From positions 1 through 64,000 of the forward strand of contig NZ_JSWG01000012.1 in NCBI RefSeq assembly GCF_000797465.1: a stretch of 64,000 nucleotides of DNA. The letters run 5' to 3'. A program made the translations under genes and the position numbers. Shown here piece by piece: positions 27,378-35,533 of this stretch. Source of the DNA: Psychroserpens jangbogonensis (GTDB taxonomy: Bacteria > Bacteroidota > Bacteroidia > Flavobacteriales > Flavobacteriaceae). Under the pieces are notes generated by a model that saw only the letters and a list, made by a program, of their open reading frames with translations, had not been told where the DNA came from and did not search any database. Within the stretch, counting starts at the first letter, position 1. Every line of letters begins with the position of its first letter.

Positions 27378-28019
27378 CTAATAATTAACGAATTCAATAT
27401 TTTCTTTTGCCCAATTGGTAAGTATATCTTTCTCTTTAACAAGACCTAATTTTGAAATAATATTAGAACGGTGTTTGTCTATCGTTCTCATGGACAAGGA
27501 CAACAATTCTGCGATATCTTTGGTAGATTTTCCTTCGGCAACTAACTTCACAATAGTTCGTTCTGAAGCCGAAAGTAATTTTAATTTTTGCATTTGTGGA
27601 GCGACTTCATCATTAAAAATAGTATCAAAAACAAGGCTAAAGTATGGTGTTCCTTTATGCACACTTTGAATACAGTTATGTAATTCTTCAAACGGTTCGT
27701 CTTTTAAGATGTAACCCCAAATATTCAATTTTTTCGCTTTATAAACAAAGGCTTTTTCTTTATGTGAGCTGAGGATGATAAATTTAGTATCTGAGCCTTT
27801 TTCTTTGCATTTCTGGATGACTTCAAATCCTGTGAGTAATGGCATTTGTTCGTCTAAAACAGCTATATCTGGTTTTAAATCCATAATCTTATCTAAAGCT
27901 ACTGCACCATTTTCTGCGACAGCAAGGACCTCGTAATTATAATCTTTAAGTTGATTGACTAAACCATTTAATAAAATAGGATGATCGTCTGCTACAATTA
28001 ATGTGATATTGCTATTCAT
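27378..28019 (-). CDS. NarL/FixJ-type response regulator
   Basis: A 213-residue two-component response regulator. The receiver domain is about 4-120: acidic pocket ADDHP (11-15), phospho-acceptor Asp at about 56 in AVLDEQMPLLTG, conserved Thr/Ser and Lys in IILSSHKEKAF and GYILKDEP. A LuxR-type helix-turn-helix follows at about 148-200 (LSASERTIVKLVAEGKSTKDIAELL, then MRTIDKHRSNII). The ATG is 2 bp after the stop of the histidine kinase gene, so they form a cognate pair. The first gene downstream is the YadA-head/S74 fibre, a plausible target. Confidence 0.95.
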   Translation of the reverse strand: MNSNITLIVADDHPILLNGLVNQLKDYNYEVLAVAENGAVALDKIMDLKPDIAVLDEQMPLLTGFEVIQKCKEKGSDTKFIILSSHKEKAFVYKAKKLNIWGYILKDEPFEELHNCIQSVHKGTPYFSLVFDTIFNDEVAPQMQKLKLLSASERTIVKLVAEGKSTKDIAELLSLSMRTIDKHRSNIISKLGLVKEKDILTNWAKENIEFVNY

Positions 28020-28021
28020 TT

Positions 28022-30040
28022 TTAAACTGGGATTTGAACTAATATGGATGTGCCTTCTGCTCTTTTACTTTTAATGGAAAAACTGCCTTTTAACATGCTG
28101 ATACGCTCTGCCATGGTTTTTAAACCCAAACTGTTTTGTGTAATCTTATCACCAACATCAAAACCTTGACCGTTATCTTTTATTAAGATTTTAATGCCGT
28201 CAGTTTGTTTCAAAATATTGACAATTAATGTTTTTGCATTGGCATGTTTCAGCACATTATTCACAGATTCTTGAATAAACCTGTAAAAATTGAGTGATTC
28301 AATTTCATTAAAACGCTCATTAACATCGTCGATTTCTAAAGATATAAACATCTCAGTTTCTTCGTCTAAATCTAATAATAATTGTTCAATACTATCTGTA
28401 AGTCCGAGTTTAGCCAATGTTACAGGATACAAATCTCTAGAAATACTGCGCACTTCTTCTAAAGCATCATGAGCAAGGTTAGACAATTCTGTTTGATTTG
28501 TATTTTGAGCCTTCATTTTCAGCAATGTTATTTGTTGCCCAACGCCATCGTGTAAATCTTTTGCTATTCGGGTACGTTCTTCTTCTTGAGTTTTAATGAG
28601 CTCTTGTGAAAATACTTGTTGTCTTAATTCTCTTCGCTTGGCAGTTAAAAAAGAACGATAAAATATGATTCCACCAAACAGCACTAGTAAGCCCAAAGAC
28701 CCAAAAAGTAAGAGTTGGTTTTTATTTTTATTTTTAAGATTTAGGACACTAATACTTGCCTTTTGGTTTTCAATTTCAAGATCTCGCTTTTCTGTTTCGT
28801 AGAGTGTTTGGTAATAGGCTAGGGATTTTAACTTTTGAACACTTGAAATCGAATCTTTAATGGCATAATGATTTAAAATGTGCTTTTTATAATTAATCTC
28901 GTCTCCATTTGCCTTATAAGCTTTTGCCAAGTATTGTTCGGCTGAAACAATATCTCCAATATGTGCTTTTTTGTTTTTTAATATTGATAATAACTCTGCG
29001 CTATTTTTTATCGCATTTTCGTAATCGCCCTTTGTAAATGCTAGAACTCGTTTTGCTTTTACAAGTTCTTCTTTTAGCCTATCCGTTTCATCTTTTTGGT
29101 AAATAATCTTCAGCTCTTCAAAATATGTTTCAGCTTGTACTATGCTATCGTTTTCACAATAGGCATGGACTAATTGCGTTAAAATTCTAGGCTTTACCAC
29201 AAAACTATTATTTGTTTTTTCATTTGCTAAAAAGCACGCTTTAATATTTACTAATTGTTGTTCAAAACTTTCTATTCTTTTATTGTCTTCAGCTGCATTG
29301 AAATATAAGTTGGATAGAGCTCTATATCGATCTGTATCACCAATCATTATGATAGATTCATTCCGTTCTTTTTCGGCCTCTTCATAAAAAGCATTTCTAC
29401 TATAGAGAATCGCTAATGCATTTTTTGCTCCAAGAATATTAGTGGTGTCTTTCAATTTTGAGAATATACTTGATGCTTCTTTTAAATGCTTAGAGGCTTC
29501 AGCGAATTCTCCTAATTCAGATTCATTATAACCTGTATACATAATGGCATAGCCCTTTAAACGCTCATCTTTTGCTTTTGAAGCGTAATCCTTGGCGATT
29601 GCATAATACTCAAATGACGTATCGAAATCTCCAGTATAGTAATAACTATCTGCTGCATTTAAATACATATAACCAATTGGACCAAAATCTGTTCCTTTAC
29701 TTAATTTTTCATGATAGGTTTTGAATAGTTTGAGTCCTTCTTCTGGCTTTCCTAAATAATTATTTTGAAACCCAATTAAATCGGATACTCTTTGAGATGC
29801 TAATCTTAAGGAATCTAATGATATCGCTAAAGAAATGGTTTGACGTACAATTGAATCGTATTTTAATTCAGAATTACGATATGTGAGTTTTGTTAAGCTA
29901 TCTAACCAAAAAAGACGTTCCCTTTTTTGAGTTTGCTGAATCTTAGAATTTGCAAATTCAATTTTGGTTTGTAATTCTATATCCTGAGCTGTTATTTGGA
30001 ACCCAAATAATAAAATAACGGCGATAAGAATGTACTTCAT
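28022..30040 (-). CDS. TPR-containing sensor histidine kinase (HisKA_3 type)
   Basis: A 672-residue kinase with a signal sequence (ILIAVILLFGFQITAQ), a periplasmic region of tetratricopeptide-like helical repeats at about 40-400 (for example IGYMYLNAADSYYYTGDFDTSFEYYAIAKDYA), a TM segment at about 441-462 (LLLFGSLGLLVLFGGIIFY) and a cytoplasmic kinase. The phospho-acceptor His is in RIAKDLHDGVGQQI near 495 (HisKA_3). The HATPase_c domain follows, with N box ESVNNVLKHANA, G1 IKDNGQGFDVG and G2 SLGLKTMAERI. It is coupled to the response regulator with a 2-bp gap. Confidence 0.95.
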   Translation of the reverse strand: MKYILIAVILLFGFQITAQDIELQTKIEFANSKIQQTQKRERLFWLDSLTKLTYRNSELKYDSIVRQTISLAISLDSLRLASQRVSDLIGFQNNYLGKPEEGLKLFKTYHEKLSKGTDFGPIGYMYLNAADSYYYTGDFDTSFEYYAIAKDYASKAKDERLKGYAIMYTGYNESELGEFAEASKHLKEASSIFSKLKDTTNILGAKNALAILYSRNAFYEEAEKERNESIIMIGDTDRYRALSNLYFNAAEDNKRIESFEQQLVNIKACFLANEKTNNSFVVKPRILTQLVHAYCENDSIVQAETYFEELKIIYQKDETDRLKEELVKAKRVLAFTKGDYENAIKNSAELLSILKNKKAHIGDIVSAEQYLAKAYKANGDEINYKKHILNHYAIKDSISSVQKLKSLAYYQTLYETEKRDLEIENQKASISVLNLKNKNKNQLLLFGSLGLLVLFGGIIFYRSFLTAKRRELRQQVFSQELIKTQEEERTRIAKDLHDGVGQQITLLKMKAQNTNQTELSNLAHDALEEVRSISRDLYPVTLAKLGLTDSIEQLLLDLDEETEMFISLEIDDVNERFNEIESLNFYRFIQESVNNVLKHANAKTLIVNILKQTDGIKILIKDNGQGFDVGDKITQNSLGLKTMAERISMLKGSFSIKSKRAEGTSILVQIPV

Positions 30041-30143
30041 AAGAACCTAGATAGATTTGTAAGATAATTCTTTTAGACCCCAAAATAGGGCTTAAATGGG
30101 TTTAGTTTAGAAACCCACACTCAACACATTGACTATAACTAAT

Positions 30144-30776
30144 TTAAGGTATGTTTAAATATTTATGTGTTTGTAGAGACACCTTCCATTTTGGGTTTGC
30201 CATGACATAATCTACAATTTGCGGAACTACTTTATCTCGCTTACTCCATTCTGGTTGTAGATACAAAATGCAATCTTTATTTACTTTTTCCGCTTGTTCT
30301 TCAGCAAAACGAAAATCATCTTTATTATAGATGATGCACTTCAATTCGTGCGCTTTTTCATAGACTTCATCTGTAGGTAGTTTCATCTTTTTTGGAGATA
30401 GACAAATCCAATCCCAAGTACCTGTTAATTTATAAGCTCCTGAGGTCTCAATATGAGTTTGAACACCTTTAGCTTTTAACTGCTCAGTTAATGGTCCCAT
30501 ATCCCAAGTTAATGGCTCACCACCTGTGACAACAATGGTATTACTATACTTTACAGCATTCTCGACAATGGTTGAAGTTTCAGTAGGTGGATGCAATTCA
30601 GCTAACCAGCTTTCTTTCACATCACACCAATGACAACCAACATCGCAGCCACCAATTCTTACAAAATATGCAGCGGTACCTTTATGAAAACCTTCACCTT
30701 GAATGGTATAAAATTCTTCCATCAAAGGCAATAGTAATCCTTTGTCGATTTGTTCTTGTCGTTCTCTTCTTGTCAT
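30144..30776 (-). CDS. queE: 7-carboxy-7-deazaguanine synthase (radical SAM)
   Basis: QueE rearranges 6-carboxytetrahydropterin to 7-carboxy-7-deazaguanine in queuosine synthesis. The protein has the N-terminal LMEEFYTIQGEGFHKGTAAYFVRIGGCD signature region, a CxxxCxxC iron-sulfur motif (CDVGCHWC) for the 4Fe-4S cluster, and VVTGGEPLTW near 92. I set the start at the ATG 30776 (210 residues). An upstream in-frame TTG at 30785 falls inside a TATATTTG promoter box and is unlikely to be translated. It is divergent from the DUF853 ATPase gene. Confidence 0.95.
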   Translation of the reverse strand: MTRRERQEQIDKGLLLPLMEEFYTIQGEGFHKGTAAYFVRIGGCDVGCHWCDVKESWLAELHPPTETSTIVENAVKYSNTIVVTGGEPLTWDMGPLTEQLKAKGVQTHIETSGAYKLTGTWDWICLSPKKMKLPTDEVYEKAHELKCIIYNKDDFRFAEEQAEKVNKDCILYLQPEWSKRDKVVPQIVDYVMANPKWKVSLQTHKYLNIP

Positions 30777-30782
30777 AGCCTG

Positions 30783-30790
30783 CAAATATA
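30783..30790 (-). promoter_or_regulatory. -7 box abutting the queE start
   Basis: TATATTTG on the minus strand ends 6 bases before the queE ATG. Transcription would begin within a few bases of the ATG, so the mRNA should have almost no leader. This box also decides the start codon. Confidence 0.55.
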
Positions 30791-30886
30791 TTGATTACTT
30801 GGCAGTATTCACTAGCAATATATTTTTCATTTTAGTACATTTTAAACTTGATTAAAATTATGCTATTTTTATGCAAATTTTGAATT

Positions 30887-32416
30887 ATGAGTAGAGCGGA
30901 CGATTTTTTAAAAGAAATCACAGAAGGAAACACCAATAAAGGTGAGTATATCACTTTAGGTTCTGCCATGTTAGATGGTGAAACATTGGCGAATGCATTT
31001 GTTAATGTGCCATTAAAAACCATGAATAGACATGGATTAATTGCTGGTGCAACTGGTACTGGTAAAACAAAAACATTACAGGTTTTAGCTGAAAATTTAA
31101 GTGAAAAAGGCGTTCCTGTTTTATTGATGGATATTAAAGGTGATTTGAGTGGTTTGGCAAAGCCAAGTCCAGGACACCCCAAAATTGATGAACGTCACGA
31201 AAAAATCGGAATACCATTTGATCCCAAGTCATTTCCAGTTGAAGTCATGACACTTTCTGAACAAGATGGTGTACGTTTAAGAGCAACCGTAAGTGAATTT
31301 GGACCCGTTTTATTATCTCGGATTTTAGACCTTTCTGATGCGCAATCTGGAGTAGTTGCAGTGATTTTTAAATACTGTGATGACAACAAATTACCATTAC
31401 TAGATTTAAAAGATTTCAAAAAAATATTACAATATGCTACCCAAGAAGGTAAAGCTGAATTCACAGAAGCTTACGGAAGAATTTCAACGGCATCTACAGG
31501 AGCTATTTTGAGAAAAATAGTTGAGCTAGAACAGCAAGGTGCTAACTTATTCTTTGGTGAGGCCTCGTTTGAAGTTGATGATTTATTGCGTGTTAATGAC
31601 GAAGGAAAAGGGTATATCAACATTATCAGATTAACTGATATTCAAGATAGACCAAAATTATTTTCAACATTTATGTTGAGTTTATTGGCTGAAATATATT
31701 CTACATTTCCTGAACAAGGTGATAGTGGTCGTCCAGAACTTATTATGTTTATTGACGAAGCGCATTTAATTTTCAATGAAGCTTCAAAAGCCTTATTAAA
31801 TCAAATTGAAAGTATCGTTAAATTGATTCGTAGTAAAGGTGTTGGTTTATATTTTGTAACCCAAAATCCAACTGATGTTCCAGAAGCTGTTTTAGGTCAA
31901 CTCGGACTGAAAGTTCAGCATGCACTTAGAGCATTTACAGCGAAAGACAGAAAAGCGATTAAACTCACAGCACAGAATTATCCTGATACAGAGTTTTACG
32001 ATACTGCAGATGTATTAACTTCTTTAGGAATTGGTGAAGCACTTGTTTCCGCTTTAAACGAAAAAGGAAAACCTACGCCTTTGGCTGCTACTATGATGCG
32101 AGCTCCAATGAGCAGAATGGACATTTTAAGTGAGAGTGAATTAGGTGCGCTTTTAGCAAAATCTAAATTAGCAAGAAAATACAACAAAGAAGTAGATAGA
32201 GAAAGTGCTTATGAAATGCTCAATAAAAAAATTGAGGTTGCAGAAGCAGAAGAAGCTAAAGAAAAAGCACTTAAGGAAAAAGAAGCACTTAAAAAGGCCG
32301 AAACGAAACAACGCACAAGACGAACAAGCACAAGACAAAACCCAATTATTAAAGTATTAACAAGTCCAACTGTTATTAGAAGTGTTCTTGGTATCCTGAC
32401 AAAATTATTAAAATAA
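30887..32416 (+). CDS. HerA-like DUF853 ATPase (YjgR type)
   Basis: A 509-residue P-loop ATPase of the DUF853 family, related to HerA/FtsK helicases. Walker A is GATGTGKTKTL at about 54-64 and Walker B is IMFIDEAHL at about 286-294. ITLGSAMLDGETLANAF and RHGLIAG precede Walker A; LLMDIKGDLSGLAKPS follows it. Sensor-like motifs FVTQNPTDVPEAVLGQLGLKVQHALRAFT are near 325. A charged coiled coil (about 430-475, EAEEAKEKALKEKEALKKAE) and a short hydrophobic tail end the protein. The cellular role of this family is not established. It begins a plus-strand run. Confidence 0.92.
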   Translation: MSRADDFLKEITEGNTNKGEYITLGSAMLDGETLANAFVNVPLKTMNRHGLIAGATGTGKTKTLQVLAENLSEKGVPVLLMDIKGDLSGLAKPSPGHPKIDERHEKIGIPFDPKSFPVEVMTLSEQDGVRLRATVSEFGPVLLSRILDLSDAQSGVVAVIFKYCDDNKLPLLDLKDFKKILQYATQEGKAEFTEAYGRISTASTGAILRKIVELEQQGANLFFGEASFEVDDLLRVNDEGKGYINIIRLTDIQDRPKLFSTFMLSLLAEIYSTFPEQGDSGRPELIMFIDEAHLIFNEASKALLNQIESIVKLIRSKGVGLYFVTQNPTDVPEAVLGQLGLKVQHALRAFTAKDRKAIKLTAQNYPDTEFYDTADVLTSLGIGEALVSALNEKGKPTPLAATMMRAPMSRMDILSESELGALLAKSKLARKYNKEVDRESAYEMLNKKIEVAEAEEAKEKALKEKEALKKAETKQRTRRTSTRQNPIIKVLTSPTVIRSVLGILTKLLK

Positions 32417-32438
32417 CAATACCCAATTTTTTATATTT

Positions 32439-32996
32439 ATGAATAAATCCCTAGTTACATTAGTACTTATTGCCTTACTCATTGTTGGTTGTACTAAAGA
32501 AAAAAAACAAGATCCATTTCAAATTGGGAAGCAACACATTGGTTTGCTAACCGATTCTACTCAGGTTAAAGATTTAGAATTAATTTTCCCTTCAGATTCT
32601 ATTGTGAAAAATATCATGGGAGATGAGTTTACAGGAGACATCAATGACATAGAAATTTACGATACAACTGGAAAACAACTCTTAACCCTTACTCCTACGC
32701 AATCTTTAGATTCTACTGCTGTAATTAAAAGCATTCATATTACAGATTCACGATATAAAACGGATAAAAATGTATCTACAATGAGCACATTTGGAGATAT
32801 AAAGAACAACTATAAAATTTCGGGAATTTCAACACTAATTAATTCAATAGTCATTTCGGTGAATGAGATTAATGCCTCATTTACTATAGACAAAAAACAA
32901 TTACCAGCTAGTTTACAGTTTAACATGGACTTAAAAATTGAAGCTGTCCAAATACCTGATAATGCTGAAATTAAATATTTCATGGTATATTGGTAG
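32439..32996 (+). CDS. Lipoprotein of unknown function
   Basis: A 185-residue protein with a clear lipobox (LIALLIVGCTKEKKQD, lipidated Cys near 18). Residues ~28-185 are beta-rich and Asp/Thr-rich (VKDLELIFPSDSIVKNIMGDEFTGDINDIEIYDTTGKQL), without a family I recognise. It follows the DUF853 gene after 22 bp and precedes the cupin gene, so it may be co-transcribed. Lys/Glu follow the Cys; Bacteroidetes lipoprotein-export signals for surface display are also charged at this point, so the final location cannot be told. Confidence 0.8.
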   Translation: MNKSLVTLVLIALLIVGCTKEKKQDPFQIGKQHIGLLTDSTQVKDLELIFPSDSIVKNIMGDEFTGDINDIEIYDTTGKQLLTLTPTQSLDSTAVIKSIHITDSRYKTDKNVSTMSTFGDIKNNYKISGISTLINSIVISVNEINASFTIDKKQLPASLQFNMDLKIEAVQIPDNAEIKYFMVYW

Positions 32997-33046
32997 CAGA
33001 ATAACAGTCTTTGACACGCTGTGATTTTGAAAAATTAAACTTAATA

Positions 33047-33409
33047 ATGAGAAAATACACTGTACAAAACTCCCCATTTGTTGTACCTACTACTGATGGA
33101 AAAGTTATTAATGAGCACTTCGGACTAGCCACAGATGGCAATTCTGAAATAAGCATTGCTCATATGATTGCTCCTCCAGGTTGGAGTGAACCTTTTCAAA
33201 CTCCAAAATTTGACGAATATACTTTTATAATTAAAGGTAAAAAACAATTTATAATTGAAGGAGAAACAGTGGTCTTAGCAGAAGGTCAGTCAATTAAAAT
33301 TGAAAAAAACACTAAAGTTCAATACTCAAATCCATTTACCGACGTTTGTGAATATATTGCTATTTGTAAGCCAGCTTTTTCAATGGAATTAGTTAATAGA
33401 GAAGAGTAG
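33047..33409 (+). CDS. Cupin domain protein
   Basis: A 120-residue single-domain cupin. A beta-barrel core is visible (ISIAHMIAPPGWSEPFQTPKFDEYTFIIKGKKQFIIEGETVVLAEGQSIKIEKNTKVQYSN). In place of the classical HxH...E metal site there are P-x-FDE and few His residues, so it may bind metal weakly or not at all. The start is set at the ATG 33047, since an upstream in-frame TTG (33011) adds an unlikely prefix. The stop is directly followed by the ATG of the alpha/beta hydrolase, showing tight coupling. The substrate is unknown. Confidence 0.85.
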   Translation: MRKYTVQNSPFVVPTTDGKVINEHFGLATDGNSEISIAHMIAPPGWSEPFQTPKFDEYTFIIKGKKQFIIEGETVVLAEGQSIKIEKNTKVQYSNPFTDVCEYIAICKPAFSMELVNREE

Positions 33410-34237
33410 ATGAAATATATAATTGCAAAATTCATAGGTAGTATAATCAATTTTATTAGTCTATTTTCTTCGCTAACAGCAGGAAAAATGGCTATTAAAT
33501 TATTTTCATCACCTAAGAGAAAAAGATTAAAAGAATCAGAGAAAGACTTCTTAGAAACTGCATTTATTGAAGACATAAAATACAATGACATGAGTATCAT
33601 GACCTACCGATGGTTGGGCAAAAAAGATACAGTTTTGTTGGTGCATGGTTGGGAAAGCAATTCGTTTAGATGGAAAGACTTAATTGTAAAACTTACAGCT
33701 TCAGATTTTAATGTCATTGCACTTGATGCTCCGGCTCATGGTAGATCAAGCGGAAAGCTCTTCAATGCTGTAATATATTCTGAATGTATTAATGTTGTAG
33801 CACAAAAGTTTAATGCAAATATTGTTATTGGGCATTCTGTTGGTGGAATGGCAACAACGTTTTTTCAACATAAATATCAATTACCTACAATTGAAAAACT
33901 AGTATTGCTTGGAGCACCTTCAAATTTTGTAGATGTTTTTGGAAGATATATTGATATGATGGGTTACAACACTAGAATTTCAAAAGCTATGAATAACATT
34001 ATTCATGAACGTTTTAATTATAAACCAGAACATTTTAATGCTGCGAAGTTTTCAGAAACCATAGCAGCTGAAGGCCTATTAATTCATGATAAACACGATT
34101 CTATAATTCCATATAGTGATGCCGAAGATTTTAAAAATTTCTACAAAAATTCTAAATTAATAACTACTGAAGGATTTGGTCACGGATTAAAGTCTGAAAC
34201 TGTTGATGAACATATTTTGGCATTTGTAAGTAATTAG
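33410..34237 (+). CDS. Alpha/beta hydrolase
   Basis: A 275-residue alpha/beta-hydrolase-fold protein. The oxyanion region is LLVHGWESNSFRW (about 75-87), a conserved DAPAHGRSSG follows (near 106), and the nucleophile elbow is GHSVGG with Ser at about 142. The likely acid and base are Asp in HDKHDSIIPYSD (near 225) and His in GFGHGLKSE (near 256), so the triad looks complete. An N-terminal hydrophobic stretch (about 1-30) may anchor it to the membrane. It is adjacent to the cupin gene with no gap. The substrate cannot be told. Confidence 0.9.
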   Translation: MKYIIAKFIGSIINFISLFSSLTAGKMAIKLFSSPKRKRLKESEKDFLETAFIEDIKYNDMSIMTYRWLGKKDTVLLVHGWESNSFRWKDLIVKLTASDFNVIALDAPAHGRSSGKLFNAVIYSECINVVAQKFNANIVIGHSVGGMATTFFQHKYQLPTIEKLVLLGAPSNFVDVFGRYIDMMGYNTRISKAMNNIIHERFNYKPEHFNAAKFSETIAAEGLLIHDKHDSIIPYSDAEDFKNFYKNSKLITTEGFGHGLKSETVDEHILAFVSN

Positions 34238-34252
34238 TTTGTTGTACTTTTG
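34223..34252 (+). promoter_or_regulatory. Consensus promoter abutting rluF
   Basis: TTTG (34223-34226), 18 bases, TACTTTTG (34245-34252) matches the Bacteroidetes promoter. It begins inside the alpha/beta hydrolase gene and ends 3 bases before the rluF ATG, predicting a leaderless rluF mRNA. Confidence 0.65.
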
Positions 34253-34255
34253 AAT

Positions 34256-35008
34256 ATGTCTGAAGAATTAAAAAGAATCAATAAATACCTTAGCGAAGCT
34301 GGTCATTGCTCACGTCGTGAAGCAGACAAACTCATTGAAGCTAGACGCGTAACCATTAACGGAACTGTACCTGAAATGGGAACAAAAGTTGGACCTACTG
34401 ATGAAGTCCATGTAGATGGTGAACTCATAAAAAACACTAAAGAGGCTTTTGTTTATTTGGCTTTTAATAAGCCAATTGGCATTGTTTGTACCACAGACAC
34501 TCGAGTTGAAAAAGACAACATAATAGATTTTATAAATTATCCCAAACGAATTTTCCCTATAGGTCGATTAGATAAACCTAGTGAAGGATTGATTCTTTTA
34601 ACTGATGATGGTGATATTGTAAATAAGATTCTACGTGCCAGTAATAATCACGAAAAAGAATACTTAGTAACCGTCGACAAACCTATTTCTCAAACTTTTA
34701 TTACACGAATGTCTGGTGGTATTTTCCTTGATGAATTAAAAAAAACAACGAAGAAGTGTGAGGTTGAAAAACTAAGCAAGTATTCTTTCAGAATTGTATT
34801 AACTCAAGGTCTTAACAGACAAATTAGACGTATGTGTGATTATCTAAATTACGATGTACACACTCTAAAACGTGTTAGAATTATGAACATTGGTTTAGAT
34901 ATTCCAGTTGGAGAATACCGAGAACTAACACAAGAAGAATTTAAAGAACTGACTGTTTTACTTGAAAATTCACAAATGAATTATCAAGCAAATTCAACTA
35001 GAAGATAA
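34256..35008 (+). CDS. rluF: 23S rRNA pseudouridine synthase of the RluF type
   Basis: A 250-residue RsuA-family pseudouridine synthase. The N-terminal S4 RNA-binding domain is at about 5-50 (RINKYLSEAGHCSRREADKLIEARRVTING). The catalytic domain has the Asp in GRLDKPSEGLILLT at about 106 and a C-terminal QGLNRQIRRMCDYLNYDV motif. The MSGGIFLDELKKTTKKC and RVRIMNIGL stretches resemble RluF, which modifies U2604 of E. coli 23S rRNA, more than RsuA or RluB. The start at 34256 is preferred because the in-frame TTG at 34250 lies inside the promoter -7 box. Confidence 0.93.
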   Translation: MSEELKRINKYLSEAGHCSRREADKLIEARRVTINGTVPEMGTKVGPTDEVHVDGELIKNTKEAFVYLAFNKPIGIVCTTDTRVEKDNIIDFINYPKRIFPIGRLDKPSEGLILLTDDGDIVNKILRASNNHEKEYLVTVDKPISQTFITRMSGGIFLDELKKTTKKCEVEKLSKYSFRIVLTQGLNRQIRRMCDYLNYDVHTLKRVRIMNIGLDIPVGEYRELTQEEFKELTVLLENSQMNYQANSTRR

Positions 35009-35038
35009 TAGTTAATTTTGAATAATTAGTTTTAAACT

Positions 35039-35461
35039 ATGTCCAAAATCTCACCCTTTCATATAGCAATTCCTGTTCATAATTTAGAGGAATGTCGAAC
35101 CTTTTACAGAAACATTCTTAACTGTGAAGAAGGCAGAAGTAGTGATCATTGGGTCGATTTTAATTTATTTGGGCATCAATTAGTTATTCATTACAAACCA
35201 AAAACAGAAGAAAAACTTCACACAAATGCTGTTGATGGAAAATCTGTTCCAGTGCCTCATTATGGTGTTGTACTGCCATGGCAGATATTTGAAGAGTTTT
35301 CGAAATCACTAATACAAAAAGAGGTTCACTTTATTATTAAACCATACATCAGATTTGAAGGGCAAATTGGTGAGCAAGCCACTATGTTTTTTTTAGATCC
35401 AGCGGGAAATGCTTTAGAATTTAAATCCTTTAAAGATATCACTCAACTTTTTGCTAAATAA
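35039..35461 (+). CDS. VOC (glyoxalase/bleomycin-resistance fold) protein
   Basis: A 140-residue vicinal-oxygen-chelate protein with two beta-alpha-beta-beta-beta halves. [23 protein letters not shown] starts the first half, [14 protein letters not shown] closes it, and [18 protein letters not shown] with [17 protein letters not shown] forms the second. Candidate metal ligands are His8, His near 60 and Glu near 128. It is likely a small metal-dependent enzyme; the substrate is unknown. TAATTTTG at 35013-35020 may be its own -7 box. Confidence 0.88.
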   Translation: MSKISPFHIAIPVHNLEECRTFYRNILNCEEGRSSDHWVDFNLFGHQLVIHYKPKTEEKLHTNAVDGKSVPVPHYGVVLPWQIFEEFSKSLIQKEVHFIIKPYIRFEGQIGEQATMFFLDPAGNALEFKSFKDITQLFAK

Positions 35462-35468
35462 AAAAAAA

Positions 35469-35498
35469 CACCTCTAATCTTTTTACAGATTAAAGGTG
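35469..35498 (-). terminator. Terminator of the giant VWA adhesin gene
   Basis: A 12-bp stem with one mismatch (35469-35480 with 35487-35498) is followed on the minus strand by eight T. It overlaps the end of the convergent VOC gene. Confidence 0.8.
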
Positions 35499-35533
35499 CT
35501 GAAAGTTGCTAAAAAATCAATTACTTTGGTTGG

